Part shown: in pieces, positions 1 to 8,349 of the stretch
Numbering within the stretch: the first letter of the stretch is position 1
Layout of the letters: the number at the start of each line of letters is the position of its first letter
Source of the DNA: Mycobacterium sp. E183
GTDB taxonomy: Bacteria > Actinomycetota > Actinomycetes > Mycobacteriales > Mycobacteriaceae
DNA: 64,000 bases
Reading direction: 5' to 3'
NCBI RefSeq assembly: GCF_001667735.1
Contig: NZ_LZJN01000080.1
Coordinates: 1 to 64,000, forward strand
The notes under the pieces: model-generated
Databases searched by the model: none
What the model saw: only the letters and a program-made list of their open reading frames with translations
Told to the model about the DNA's origin: nothing
Made by a program: the position numbers and the translations under genes

Positions 1-698
1 GCGATGGCGACGCAGGCCTGCGGAACGTTCTCGCCCGCGAACTCGTGCAGATACGTGGCCTGCTGGTCCGCGCTGCCCCAGTGCGTGAGCGCCGCGGCCA
101 CACCGCCCGGGGCCAGAATCGGCAGCGCGAGACCCATGTCGCCGTAGGCGAGCGCCTCGGCCACCAGCACGTTGGTCACGCTTGACCGGTGGGCGGCGAT
201 GCCCTCGAAGTCCTCGGGGATGTTGATCGCGGTGATGCCCAGCTCGGCGGCCTTGGCGATCAGGTCGGCCGGGTAGGTCGCCGCCTCGTCGGCGCCGGGC
301 GCCGCGGGCCGCAACACCTCGTCGGCGAATTCGGTAAGCGTCTCGACGATCATCTGCTGTTCGTCGTCGGGCGTCAGGTCGAAGTAGTCCTTGCCGCTCG
401 ACTTGAGCCGGGTCGGCCCGCCGCGCAGATTCTGCACCCGCCTGAACTGCCGGGAGGCGGCCGCCGCGGTGGAGAAGACGGTCTTCGTGCCGTACTGCAG
501 GCCCCGGTTGACCGGATCGCGCAGACGGTATTTGTCCAGGAATTCCTGGCCCATGAGCGGGGTGAGCAGCGCGATGGCGATGTCGACGCCCGTGCGCTTG
601 TGGTGTTGCAGCCCTACCGCGCTCTGCTGGTCTTTCCGCTTGCGACCGGAGCGGGCGGACTTGGAAGTCTTTGTGGAACCGGAACCTGTGTCGGTCAT
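1..698 (-). CDS. fadE24: Acyl-CoA dehydrogenase FadE24-like (N-terminal part, cut by window edge)
   Basis: The frame reads on the minus strand from ATG at 698 to the window edge, about 232 codons, so only the N-terminal part is present. The product begins MTDTGSGSTKTSKS, has a Lys/Arg-rich stretch, then the helical start of a FadE-type acyl-CoA dehydrogenase (DIAIALLTPLMGQEF, RLRDPVNRG). It should oxidise acyl-CoA to enoyl-CoA with FAD; the substrate is unknown. It lies downstream of hisN on the same strand, as in M. tuberculosis, where Rv3137 hisN, Rv3138 pflA and Rv3139 fadE24 are consecutive; pflA is absent here. A perfect palindrome 42 bases upstream of the ATG suggests repressor control. 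The catalytic C-terminal part is outside the window. Confidence 0.82.
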   Translation of the reverse strand, partial: MTDTGSGSTKTSKSARSGRKRKDQQSAVGLQHHKRTGVDIAIALLTPLMGQEFLDKYRLRDPVNRGLQYGTKTVFSTAAAASRQFRRVQNLRGGPTRLKSSGKDYFDLTPDDEQQMIVETLTEFADEVLRPAAPGADEAATYPADLIAKAAELGITAINIPEDFEGIAAHRSSVTNVLVAEALAYGDMGLALPILAPGGVAAALTHWGSADQQATYLHEFAGENVPQACVAI

Positions 699-739
699 GT
701 CGGCAGCCTGTGGTTAGTCGGGGCAGTGCGAACAAGGCT

Positions 740-759
740 ATCTTACTCCGGAGTAAGAT
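740..759. promoter_or_regulatory. 20-bp perfect palindrome, probable repressor operator for fadE24
   Basis: ATCTTACTCCGGAGTAAGAT is a perfect inverted repeat with no spacer, in the 85-base gap between the hisN stop and the fadE24 start. Its size and position fit the operator of a TetR-type repressor of fatty-acid genes; that assignment is inference, and no regulator gene adjoins it. Confidence 0.6.
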
Positions 760-783
760 CACAGAGAACACTTGTTAACTAAT

Positions 784-1572
784 TCACAGACCGCCGGCGT
801 CGAGGGCGCGAAGCACGAGTTCGTGCAGCGGCCCGTTGGTCGCCACGGCGCTGCCGCGGTGCGGACCCGCGACGCCGTCGAGTCCGGTCATCGTTCCGCC
901 CGCTTCGCGCACGAGGACGTCGAGGGCAGCGAGGTCCCACACCGACACCTCGGGTTCGGCGGCGATGTCGACGGCCCCCTCGGCCACCAGGCAATAGGAC
1001 AGGAAGTCGCCGAACGCGCGCACCCGCCAGACCGCGTCGGTGAGCCCGATGAAGCGGTCCCGCAGACCGCGCTCGGCCCAGCCGGACAGGCTGGAGAACG
1101 ACAGGCTGGCCGAGTCGAGTTGCGCCACAGCGGAAACCGATAGCGGCCGCGGGGGCGCGCCGTCGACCGTGACGAACGCGCCGAGGCCGCGAGCCGCCCA
1201 CCACCGGCGTTGCAGCGCCGGCGCGCTCACGACGCCGACCGTCGGCACACCGTCTTCGAGCAATGCGATCAAACTGGCCCACACCGGCACGCCGCGCACG
1301 AAGTTCTTGGTGCCGTCGATGGGATCGATGATCCACTGCCGCCCGGTGAAAACGGCGGTGCCGCCGAACTCCTCGCCGAGAATGCTGTCCTGTGGCCGTT
1401 CGCTCCCTAGCGTCTCGCGGAGTTCGGTTTCCACCGAGCGGTCGGCGTCGGTAACCGGGGTCAGGTCGGGCTTGGTGTCGACGCGCAGGTCCAGCGCGCC
1501 GAAGCGGGCGGAAGTCAGCGCGTCCGCGCGGTCGGCCAGCGCGAGCGCCAGCGTCAGATCGTCCCGGCTCAT
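784..1572 (-). CDS. hisN: Histidinol-phosphatase HisN (inositol monophosphatase family)
   Basis: 262 residues, normal for the family. It has the metal-binding GEEFG motif (residues 66-70), the signature DPIDGTKNF (83-91), and a late VWDLAAL motif for the last metal ligand. In mycobacteria this family member dephosphorylates histidinol phosphate, the penultimate step of histidine synthesis, and requires Mg2+; the assignment to HisN rather than SuhB or ImpA rests on position next to fadE24 and the PPE51-type genes. The start is ATG at 1572. The gene is divergent from the small membrane gene at 1606, with only 33 bases between them, so both promoters must lie in or overlap that gap. Confidence 0.88.
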   Translation of the reverse strand: MSRDDLTLALALADRADALTSARFGALDLRVDTKPDLTPVTDADRSVETELRETLGSERPQDSILGEEFGGTAVFTGRQWIIDPIDGTKNFVRGVPVWASLIALLEDGVPTVGVVSAPALQRRWWAARGLGAFVTVDGAPPRPLSVSAVAQLDSASLSFSSLSGWAERGLRDRFIGLTDAVWRVRAFGDFLSYCLVAEGAVDIAAEPEVSVWDLAALDVLVREAGGTMTGLDGVAGPHRGSAVATNGPLHELVLRALDAGGL

Positions 1573-1605
1573 GACGCAGTCCTATCACGGCCCTACGATG
1601 GCGGG

Positions 1606-1935
1606 GTGTGGGAATTCGGAGTCCTGATCCTGCTGCTGGGCGTCTTGGCGGTCGCACTTGCTCAGCGGTTCCTCCCCCGCGGCCCACGTGGAGACCTCTT
1701 GAACGGCACGCTGCTGGTGACCGGGGTGAGCCCGCGGCCGGACGCGACCGGCGAGCAATTCGTCACCATCGCCGGGGTCATCAACGGGCCGACGGTCAGC
1801 GAGCACGCGGTGTATCAGCGCATGGCCGTCGACGTCGAGCAGTGGCCGACCATGGGCCAGTTGTTTCCGGTGGTGTATTCGCCGAAGAATCCGGACAACT
1901 GGAAGTTCGCGCCGTCCGAGCCGCCCCCGGTCTAG
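1606..1935 (+). CDS. Small membrane-anchored protein, conserved hypothetical
   Basis: 109 residues from a GTG start. One N-terminal hydrophobic helix (about residues 4-20) is followed by a soluble part ending in a Pro-rich tail (SEPPPV). The soluble part contains a beta-rich stretch (LLVTGVSPRP, FVTIAGVING) and ends with VVYSPKNPDNWKFAP. I do not recognise a named family. It is convergent with the PPE gene at 1943, 7 bases away, and divergent from hisN. M. tuberculosis has a small gene, Rv3136A, near the same place, but I cannot confirm homology. Its compact fit between two genes and a matching codon pattern support it being real. Confidence 0.6.
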   Translation: MWEFGVLILLLGVLAVALAQRFLPRGPRGDLLNGTLLVTGVSPRPDATGEQFVTIAGVINGPTVSEHAVYQRMAVDVEQWPTMGQLFPVVYSPKNPDNWKFAPSEPPPV

Positions 1936-1942
1936 CGATCCA

Positions 1943-3019
1943 TCAGCCGGCCGCCGGCGGGCGGGCCATCACCGAGATGCGGACGCCATAACGCGGTACG
2001 ACCAGCGCGGCCCGCGAGACTCTGCCCCCTGGAATTCCGGGCACCCCGGGCGTGCCGGATCCGGTTCGGGCCAGCGCCTCGGTCGTCGGCAGCGCGGATG
2101 GCCCGCCGCCCGGAAGTCCCCCGACGGGGCTGCCCGTCGCGGCCGTCCAGCCGGCGGGCACCGACATCGCCCCGATCCGCCCGGCGCGGGCCAACACGGC
2201 ATGGACGTTCCCCACACCCGATCCCGGCCCCCCGAGCGCGGGCTGCGTGGGCGCCGCGGCCGGGACGGCCGCGAGGTTCGGCAGGATTCCCAAGTTCTTG
2301 TCCGCCTGGATGATTCCGGCGGGAAACCCCTCGGCGTTGAAAAGGGCGTTGAACGTGGTCTGGACAGCCTGGATGCTGTCGAGGATTCGGAAGAGTCCCG
2401 AGGTCGAGCCCGGCGCCGCGGAGGCCACCGCCTGAGACCCCGAGTTCGTGCTGGCGTGTGCGACGGCCTGCTGCTGGTCCGCGATCCCGGCCGCATCGGT
2501 GGCCGCCCGCGGGGAGAGGAACGGCGAAAGCTGCGCCGCGGCAGCCGAACCCGCCGAATAGGCGTACATCGCGGACGCGTCCTGGGCCCAATACTCGGCG
2601 TACTCGGTTTCGGTGGCCGCGATCGCGGCGGTGTTCTGGCCGAAGAAGTTCGTCGCGATCAACTGCGCCAATCGGCTGCGGTTGGCGGCGATCGCGGGCG
2701 GGGGCACCGTCATGGCATGGGCGAGTTCGTAAGCCGCCGCCGCGGCCCGGGCCCGCATCGCGGCCTGCCGTGCACGCTCGGCGGTGGTATGCAGCCACGC
2801 CACGTAGGGCGCTGCGCCGGCTGCCATCGCCCGGGATGCCGGTCCGTGCCAATGCAACCCCGTCAGCCCCGACAGCACCGATTCGTACACCGCGGCCGTG
2901 ACGGTCAACTCCGCCGACAGCGAGTCCCACCCTCCCGCGGCGGCCAGCAGCGGGCCGGAACCGGGGCCGGCGTACATCCGGCCGGAGTTCACCTCTGGTG
3001 GGAGAATGCCGAAATCCAT
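1943..3019 (-). CDS. PPE family protein, PPE51-like (SVP subfamily)
   Basis: 358 residues. The N-terminus [20 protein letters not shown] is the PPE signature, with the WxG turn in LHWHGPAS (about residue 56) and the conserved [13 protein letters not shown] segment. The C-terminal half is Gly/Ala/Pro-rich, contains the SVPAGW motif of the SVP subfamily and ends [16 protein letters not shown], very like PPE51. PPE proteins are exported by type VII (ESX) systems, usually paired with a PE protein; PPE51 has been linked to uptake of small hydrophilic nutrients across the outer membrane. No PE gene is adjacent. It follows the PPE gene at 3108 on the same strand after 88 bases, so the two may be co-transcribed. 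Confidence 0.93.
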   Translation of the reverse strand: MDFGILPPEVNSGRMYAGPGSGPLLAAAGGWDSLSAELTVTAAVYESVLSGLTGLHWHGPASRAMAAGAAPYVAWLHTTAERARQAAMRARAAAAAYELAHAMTVPPPAIAANRSRLAQLIATNFFGQNTAAIAATETEYAEYWAQDASAMYAYSAGSAAAAQLSPFLSPRAATDAAGIADQQQAVAHASTNSGSQAVASAAPGSTSGLFRILDSIQAVQTTFNALFNAEGFPAGIIQADKNLGILPNLAAVPAAAPTQPALGGPGSGVGNVHAVLARAGRIGAMSVPAGWTAATGSPVGGLPGGGPSALPTTEALARTGSGTPGVPGIPGGRVSRAALVVPRYGVRISVMARPPAAG

Positions 3020-3107
3020 TGTCCTACAGCCCTATGAGCGCGCACCACGAAGCCGCATGCGTCGAGCGGTTCGTTCCCTGGCCGGCCGTTGGCGGATCGA
3101 CCGCATG

Positions 3108-4268
3108 TCACCCGGCGGCCGGCGGCCGCGGTATCACGTTGAGCCGTATCCCGTAGCGGGGCGGCGCACCCACGCCGACGGCTCGCGAGTTGCCGGCGCC
3201 CGGCATGCCCGGATAGCCGGGGTATCCGGACGACACCGGCTCCTCGGTGCCCGGCAGCGTGGTGAACCCGGCGGGTGATAACGGCGAGATATGGGTGCTC
3301 GTGGGCGCGGACCAGCTGGCCGGCACGGACATCGGCCCGATCGACCCGGCGTGCGACAGCGTTGCGGTGACGTTGCCCAAGCCCCCGCCCAAGCCCGCGG
3401 CCGCGCCGCGAAGTGCGGGCGCCGCGACCGCGGGTGCGAGATTGGCCGCGGCCGCCCCCGGCTTGGCCAGGATGCCCAGATTGTTCTCGGCGCCAATGAT
3501 TCCGGATACGAATTGCTCCATGTTGTAGGGAGCACTGAAGCCGACGCCCGTTCCCTGAATCGCGTCGAGGAGCCGGAAGGCGCCGTTGTTGTTCGCGGCC
3601 GCTTGCTGAATGGGTGCGGCCGCCGGATTCGGACTCAGCAACGTCTGCGCCGATTGCGGTGAGAGCGACTGCTTGACGGCATTGGACGCGGCGGCCTTCA
3701 TGCCGGCCGCGGTCACGGCGGCATGCTGGGCGCTGACCCCGGACTCCGCGGTGGATTTGTTCGCGCTGGCGAACTTCGGCAGCTGCATCGCCGCCGAAGA
3801 GGACGCGGCGTAGCCGGTCATGGCTGCGGTGTCCTGGGCCCAGAAATCGGCGTATTGCGCCTCGACGGCCGCGATGGCCGCGGTGTTCTGGCCCACGATG
3901 TTGGTCGCCACCAGCGATGCCAGCAGGGTGCGGTTGGCCGCGATCACCGGCGGCGGCACCGTCATCGTGTACGCCTGCTCGTAAGCCGCCGCCGCGGTTC
4001 GCGCCTGCATGGCTGTCTGTTGTGTCTGCTCGGCGGTCGCCTGCAACCACGCCAGGTAGCGGGCGGCCGCGAACGCCATCGCGTCGGCAGCGGAGCCCCG
4101 CCATTGCAGGCCGAGACTCGACAGCACCGCCTCGTAAGACGCGGCGGTGGAGGTCAGTTCGGCCGACAGCGCATCCCAACTTCCCGCGGCGGCCAACAGC
4201 GATCCCGGCCCCGGGCCGGTGTACATCCGGGCAGAGTTGACCTCTGGCGGAAGAAAAGCCCAATCCAT
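3108..4268 (-). CDS. PPE family protein, PPE50/51-like (SVP subfamily)
   Basis: 386 residues from ATG at 4268. An ATG three codons upstream (4277) is less likely, because the GAGGG ribosome site abuts it but lies nine bases before 4268, and 4268 gives the standard MDWAFLPPEVNS opening. It has the WxG turn (LQWRGSAA), [22 protein letters not shown], a low-complexity Ala/Gly middle, the SVPASW motif and the end RYGIRLNVIPRPPAAG. It is a tandem paralogue of the PPE gene at 1943, with shared N- and C-terminal ends and a divergent middle. It is divergent from the USP gene at 4804, as PPE50/PPE51 are from Rv3134c in M. tuberculosis. Confidence 0.93.
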   Translation of the reverse strand: MDWAFLPPEVNSARMYTGPGPGSLLAAAGSWDALSAELTSTAASYEAVLSSLGLQWRGSAADAMAFAAARYLAWLQATAEQTQQTAMQARTAAAAYEQAYTMTVPPPVIAANRTLLASLVATNIVGQNTAAIAAVEAQYADFWAQDTAAMTGYAASSSAAMQLPKFASANKSTAESGVSAQHAAVTAAGMKAAASNAVKQSLSPQSAQTLLSPNPAAAPIQQAAANNNGAFRLLDAIQGTGVGFSAPYNMEQFVSGIIGAENNLGILAKPGAAAANLAPAVAAPALRGAAAGLGGGLGNVTATLSHAGSIGPMSVPASWSAPTSTHISPLSPAGFTTLPGTEEPVSSGYPGYPGMPGAGNSRAVGVGAPPRYGIRLNVIPRPPAAG

Positions 4269-4803
4269 AGTGTCCATCCCTCAAGTGCGTTGTGGGCAAG
4301 AATGATTAGCGACGGTCTTTGGCCGCTCGTGCCGGTCGGCGGGCAGGCGAAGCCCTCCCCGGCGAACGGACGAGAGGCGGCCCGGGCGGAATCGCTCCAC
4401 GGCTGGCTACCGGGCAGCGTGGCGGTTATCGAGTTGGCGGACCGTGCGCACAGGGCATCGCGAGAAACCTTCGATGTTCGGGCACTTCAAAGGTCGCAGG
4501 TGCGGACCACACGTGCGGGGTTTTGCTGATTTCGCGGAGCCGGCCACCCTTAATTCAGACTCCGTTTGCCGAGCGTTTACCTTACGTTAACCAGTCCCAG
4601 TCTTATCAAACGCCTGACAAATAGCGAAAGCCGCTGAACCGCTTGATAACTGGCGTGGCCTGCGGTCCGCCGCCGCCGGTACCCAGGGGCCGAATGGCAC
4701 ATATTCGGGGACCAATGCCTCTGTGGGAGAGGGGTTCCCGGTCATAGCGTCGTCACCGAGCGACCGGAAAGTGCCCGCCCACAGCTGAGCGAAGGAGCCC
4801 TCG
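4269..4803. other. Divergent intergenic region between PPE and universal stress protein genes
   Basis: 535 bases without a convincing gene; the short open frames have no ribosome site or recognisable product. It holds the promoters of the PPE pair (minus) and the USP gene (plus). The part at 4540-4640 is AT-richer than its surroundings and suits a promoter. Two DosR-like boxes lie at 4687-4721. Confidence 0.7.
4687..4721 (+). promoter_or_regulatory. Two candidate DosR (DevR) boxes upstream of the stress protein gene
   Basis: GGGCCGAATGGCAC (4687-4700) and GGGACCAATGCCTC (4708-4721) both fit the pattern GGGnC-N4-GnCnC that underlies the DosR consensus GGGACTWWAGTCCC. They start 21 bases apart, two helical turns, and the second ends 82 bases before the USP start. 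Paired boxes are typical of strongly induced dormancy genes, and the M. tuberculosis homologue Rv3134c is in the DosR regulon. The second half-sites are weak, so this is a candidate. Confidence 0.55.
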
Positions 4804-5598
4804 ATGAGCACCAGCTATCCCGCTCCGGCGATCGTCGTGGGTGTGGACGGATCGAGTGGGGCGGTGCAGGCGGCCCTGTGGGCGATCGACGAGGCAGTCA
4901 GCCGGGACATCCCGATGCGATTGGTTTACGTCGTCGATCCACGGGACGCGCCGACCGCGGCCGCCAGCGAGGCGCGCCTCGCCGCCGCACGCACGGCGCT
5001 GGCCGACGCCCACCGGGCAGTGGAGGCCACCGGCACGCAGGTGAAGATCGAAGCCGACATCCTTTATGGCAGGCCACTCACCAAGTTGATGGAGGAGGCG
5101 AGGTCGGCGGCCATGATCTGCATCGGTTCGATCGGGCTCAACCACGCCCGCCACGGCGGAACGTCCGTCGCGAGCGCCCTGGCCGGCTCGGCCCGGTGCC
5201 CGGTGGCCGTCATCCATCAGCCGGCCCGCCGCTCGGCGGCGCCGAAGGTCGGGAGCGTCCTCGCCGAAGTCGACAACGGCATGGTGCTGCGGCACGCTTT
5301 CGAGGAGGCGAGGCTGCGCCGAGCCACGCTGCACGCGCTCTGGGTATACGGCGAGGACTCGCACGACGCCGGCGACGGAATGCGTTCGGCCCAAGCACGA
5401 TTGAGCCGGCGGCTCGCGCGGTGGACGCGACTGTATCCCGACGTCCGGGCGGAATCCGCGATCGTGCGCGGCAGTGTGGAGCAGTACCTGCACGCCAACC
5501 CCGAAGCGGGCCAGTTGCTGGTCACCGACTCCCACACCGCCGCCGACGTCTGCAACGTGGGGCATTCGGTGCTGGCGATACGGTGCAGCAACCTGTGA
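4804..5598 (+). CDS. Universal stress protein, Rv3134c orthologue
   Basis: 264 residues, two USP folds in tandem. The first begins AIVVGVDGSSGAVQAALWAIDEA and ends in CPVAVIH, the usual last strand. The second (about residues 150-264) keeps AEVDNGMVLRHAFEEARLR and ARWTRLYPDVRAESAIVRGS but has lost a clear ATP-binding glycine motif. It closely resembles Rv3134c, which in M. tuberculosis is the first gene of the Rv3134c-devR-devS hypoxia operon. A ribosome site (GAAGGAG) precedes the ATG. Candidate DosR boxes lie upstream. Here devR and devS do not follow. Confidence 0.88.
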   Translation: MSTSYPAPAIVVGVDGSSGAVQAALWAIDEAVSRDIPMRLVYVVDPRDAPTAAASEARLAAARTALADAHRAVEATGTQVKIEADILYGRPLTKLMEEARSAAMICIGSIGLNHARHGGTSVASALAGSARCPVAVIHQPARRSAAPKVGSVLAEVDNGMVLRHAFEEARLRRATLHALWVYGEDSHDAGDGMRSAQARLSRRLARWTRLYPDVRAESAIVRGSVEQYLHANPEAGQLLVTDSHTAADVCNVGHSVLAIRCSNL

Positions 5599-5696
5599 CG
5601 GCGGATCTGATCGACCGCGCCGACGTGGTGGCGCTCTTGCGTCGTTTTCATGGACGGGCGCTGGACGACGGGCCGCCGGCAACCGTCGCCCGGTGA
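5595..5696 (+). pseudogene. Fragment resembling the N-terminus of a truncated (group III-type) haemoglobin
   Basis: A 33-codon frame opens with GTG at 5595, overlapping the USP stop (GTGA), and ends with TGA at 5694-5696, directly against the fprA stop. Its product includes DLIDRADVVALLRRFHGRAL, which resembles the first two helices of truncated haemoglobins (pattern D-x-V-x-x-L-[LV]-x-x-F-Y-G-R). The heme-binding histidine and the other helices are missing. I read it as what is left of a USP-globin operon cut off at the fprA junction. The match is by eye over about 22 residues, so it could be chance. Confidence 0.42.
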
Positions 5697-7064
5697 TCAG
5701 CCGTGGCTGATCCGCAGCAGCTCGGCCAGGTTGGGCAGCTTGACGCGCGGGCGCCCGTGCGGCTCCCCGGCGGCGCGCTCATGACGGTCGATGACCTCCC
5801 AGTGCGCGGAGGTGACCAGTTTGGGCTGGCGTGAGGCCAGCCAGTCGGCCAGCTGGTCGGCGTGGTCGTCGGGGAAGTCCGGCAGACCGGATTCCTTCGC
5901 GCGGTCCAGATCGGCGATCAGCGTGTCGACGGTGTCCTGGGAGTCCTTCTTATTGGTGCCGATGACACCGGTCGGCCCGCGCTTGATCCATCCGGCGACG
6001 TATTCGTTGCGGCTGCCCTCCACCCGGCCCGCGGCGTTGGGGATGGTCGCGGTCTTCTCGTCGAACGGCAGACCGGGGGTGGGCATACCTCGGTACCCGA
6101 CCGACCGCACCACCAGTTGAACCGGCAGCTCCTCGCGCTCGCCGGTGTCCTTGGCGGATACCCGGCCGCTGTCGTCGTTGACCAATTCGTTGCGCCCGAG
6201 CACGATGCTCTCCACCTTGCCGTCGCCCTTGATCTCGATCGGCGAAGTCATGAACCGGAACACGATCCGGCGATGGCCGGGCCGTGGCGCCCGCGTGGCG
6301 TAGTCGCGCAACGCCTTGATGTTCAGCTTCGTCGTCTTGTCCGCGGCGGCCTCGTCGTCGGCGGTGATGCCCTCGAGCTGCGCCGGATCGACGATCACGT
6401 CGACGCCTTCCAGATCGGCCAGCTCGCGCAACTCCAGCGTGGTGAACGCGGTCTGCAGCGGCCCGCGCCGCCCGATGATCACCACTTCCTCCACGCCACA
6501 CGGCCGCAGCGACTCCAGGGCGTGGTCGGCGATGTCGGTGCGTGCGAGCACGTCGGGATCGGTCACCAGGATGCGGGCGACGTCGAGGGCGACGTTGCCG
6601 TTGCCGACGACCACGGCCCGGGCGCCCGACAGGTCGGGGCCGGGTTCTTGGAAGTGTGGGTGCGCGTTGTACCAGCCGACGAATTCCACCGCGGCCATGC
6701 TGCCGGGCAGGTCCTCGCCGGGAATCTTCAACGACCGGTCGGATTGCGCGCCGATGGCGTAGATCACCGCGTCGTAGCGTTCGGACAGTTCGTCGGGCTG
6801 CACGTGCTCGCCGACCACCACATTGCCGAAAAATCTGAAGCGGGGATCTTCGGCGGTCTTTTCGAACTGCCTGCTGATCGACTTGATCTTCGGGTGGTCG
6901 GGCGCGACGCCCGAGCGCACCAGCCCCCACGGGGTCGGCAGCATCTCCAGCATGTCGACGGCCACCTCGATGTCTTCGGCCGCGTCCGCCGCTTTGAGCA
7001 GGGAGGACGCGGCGAAGAACCCGGACGGTCCGGAGCCGACGATGGCAACGTGGTATGGACGCAT
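5697..7064 (-). CDS. fprA: NADPH-ferredoxin/adrenodoxin reductase FprA
   Basis: 455 residues, the same size as the M. tuberculosis enzyme. It starts MRPYHVAIVGSGPSGFFAAS with the FAD dinucleotide motif GSGPSG (10-15), followed by PTPWGLVRSGVAPDHPKIK, typical of adrenodoxin-reductase-like enzymes. A second Rossmann motif (VVGNGNVALDVARIL) binds NADPH. The C-terminal region carries VAGWIKRGPTGVIGTNKKD, the conserved FAD/C-terminal segment. It passes electrons from NADPH to ferredoxins, for example for P450s. It is divergent from prfB, as in M. tuberculosis (Rv3106/Rv3105c). Confidence 0.95.
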   Translation of the reverse strand: MRPYHVAIVGSGPSGFFAASSLLKAADAAEDIEVAVDMLEMLPTPWGLVRSGVAPDHPKIKSISRQFEKTAEDPRFRFFGNVVVGEHVQPDELSERYDAVIYAIGAQSDRSLKIPGEDLPGSMAAVEFVGWYNAHPHFQEPGPDLSGARAVVVGNGNVALDVARILVTDPDVLARTDIADHALESLRPCGVEEVVIIGRRGPLQTAFTTLELRELADLEGVDVIVDPAQLEGITADDEAAADKTTKLNIKALRDYATRAPRPGHRRIVFRFMTSPIEIKGDGKVESIVLGRNELVNDDSGRVSAKDTGEREELPVQLVVRSVGYRGMPTPGLPFDEKTATIPNAAGRVEGSRNEYVAGWIKRGPTGVIGTNKKDSQDTVDTLIADLDRAKESGLPDFPDDHADQLADWLASRQPKLVTSAHWEVIDRHERAAGEPHGRPRVKLPNLAELLRISHG

Positions 7065-7227
7065 ACTCGACCTTCTATTCGTGCCCGGTTAGCGCGCGGG
7101 GGGCTGGCGGCGCGCGGCGCGGGGTGCACATGACCGTGACTCGATGCTAAACGCATGACCGCTGGTCGTGGCCCGGGCACTCGCCGGGAGCCGGGGCGCT
7201 CGGAGCGTCCCGGTAACGTTGTCCGCT

Positions 7228-8349
7228 GTGGAACCCGACCGTCAAGCCGACATCGCCGCCCTTGACTCCACCCTGACCACGGTGGAGCGGGTGCTCGATG
7301 TGGACGGTCTGCGCAGCCGGATCGAGAAGCTCGAACACGAGGCGTCCGATCCCCAATTGTGGGATGACCAGGCCAACGCGCAGCGGGTGACCAGCCAGTT
7401 GTCCCACGCCCAGGGGGAACTGCGTCGCATCGAAGAGCTGAGGCAACGGCTCGATGATCTGCCGGTGCTCTACGAGCTGGCGGCCGAAGAAGCGGAGGGC
7501 GCCGCCAGCAAAACAGAAGCGCTCGCCGAGGCGGACGCCGAGCTGAAGGCGCTGAGGGCCGATATAGAAGCCACCGAGGTGCGCACGCTGCTCTCGGGGG
7601 AGTACGACGAGCGGGAGGCGCTGGTCACCATCCGGTCGGGCGCCGGCGGGGTGGACGCGGCCGACTGGGCCGAGATGCTGATGCGGATGTACATCCGGTG
7701 GGCCGAGCAGCACAAGTACCCCGTCGAAGTGTTCGACACGTCCTACGCCGAGGAGGCGGGCATCAAGAGCGCGACGTTCGCCGTGCACGCCCCGTTCGCC
7801 TACGGCACGTTGTCGGTCGAGCAGGGTACCCATCGATTGGTCAGGATCAGCCCCTTTGACAACCAGAATCGACGCCAGACGTCGTTCGCGGAGGTCGAGG
7901 TGCTTCCCGTGGTGGACACCACCGATCACATCGACATCCCGGAAGGCGATGTGCGCGTTGATGTTTACCGCTCCAGCGGGCCCGGCGGCCAATCCGTGAA
8001 CACCACCGACTCGGCCGTTCGTCTAACCCACATCCCAACGGGTATCGTCGTGACTTGCCAGAACGAAAAATCGCAATTGCAGAACAAGGTCTCGGCGATG
8101 CGAGTGCTTCAGGCAAAGTTGTTGGAGCGCAAGCGTTCCGAAGAACGCGCAGAACTCGACGCGTTGAAAGGTGAAGGCGGCAGTTCGTGGGGCAATCAGA
8201 TGCGCTCCTACGTTCTGCATCCCTATCAGATGGTCAAGGATCTGCGGACCGAGTACGAGGTCGGCAATCCGGCGGCCGTCCTGGACGGAGACATCGACGG
8301 GTTCCTGGAAGCGGGAATCCGGTGGCGCAACCGAAAAGATGACGACTAA
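7228..8349 (+). CDS. prfB: Peptide chain release factor 2
   Basis: 373 residues from GTG at 7228 ([13 protein letters not shown]), which matches the mycobacterial RF2 start; an upstream extension would give a non-homologous N-terminus. It has the stop-codon-reading tripeptide SPF (208-210) that recognises UGA and UAA, and the peptidyl-hydrolase motif GGQ (253-255) inside [18 protein letters not shown]. There is no in-frame TGA near codon 25, so the programmed frameshift known from E. coli is absent, as in other mycobacteria. Its 3' end overlaps the MscS gene by 11 bases. Confidence 0.97.
   Translation: MEPDRQADIAALDSTLTTVERVLDVDGLRSRIEKLEHEASDPQLWDDQANAQRVTSQLSHAQGELRRIEELRQRLDDLPVLYELAAEEAEGAASKTEALAEADAELKALRADIEATEVRTLLSGEYDEREALVTIRSGAGGVDAADWAEMLMRMYIRWAEQHKYPVEVFDTSYAEEAGIKSATFAVHAPFAYGTLSVEQGTHRLVRISPFDNQNRRQTSFAEVEVLPVVDTTDHIDIPEGDVRVDVYRSSGPGGQSVNTTDSAVRLTHIPTGIVVTCQNEKSQLQNKVSAMRVLQAKLLERKRSEERAELDALKGEGGSSWGNQMRSYVLHPYQMVKDLRTEYEVGNPAAVLDGDIDGFLEAGIRWRNRKDDD

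Noticed and set aside
189-782. Plus-strand frame of 197 codons at the left end
   Set aside because: It is antisense to fadE24, whose minus-strand translation has clear acyl-CoA dehydrogenase sequence.
4278-4803. Short plus- and minus-strand frames as small genes between PPE and USP
   Set aside because: No ribosome site, no signal peptide and no recognisable sequence; the region has regulatory features instead.
7228-7310. Programmed frameshift in prfB
   Set aside because: The frame reads through continuously from GTG at 7228 without an internal TGA, so no frameshift is needed.
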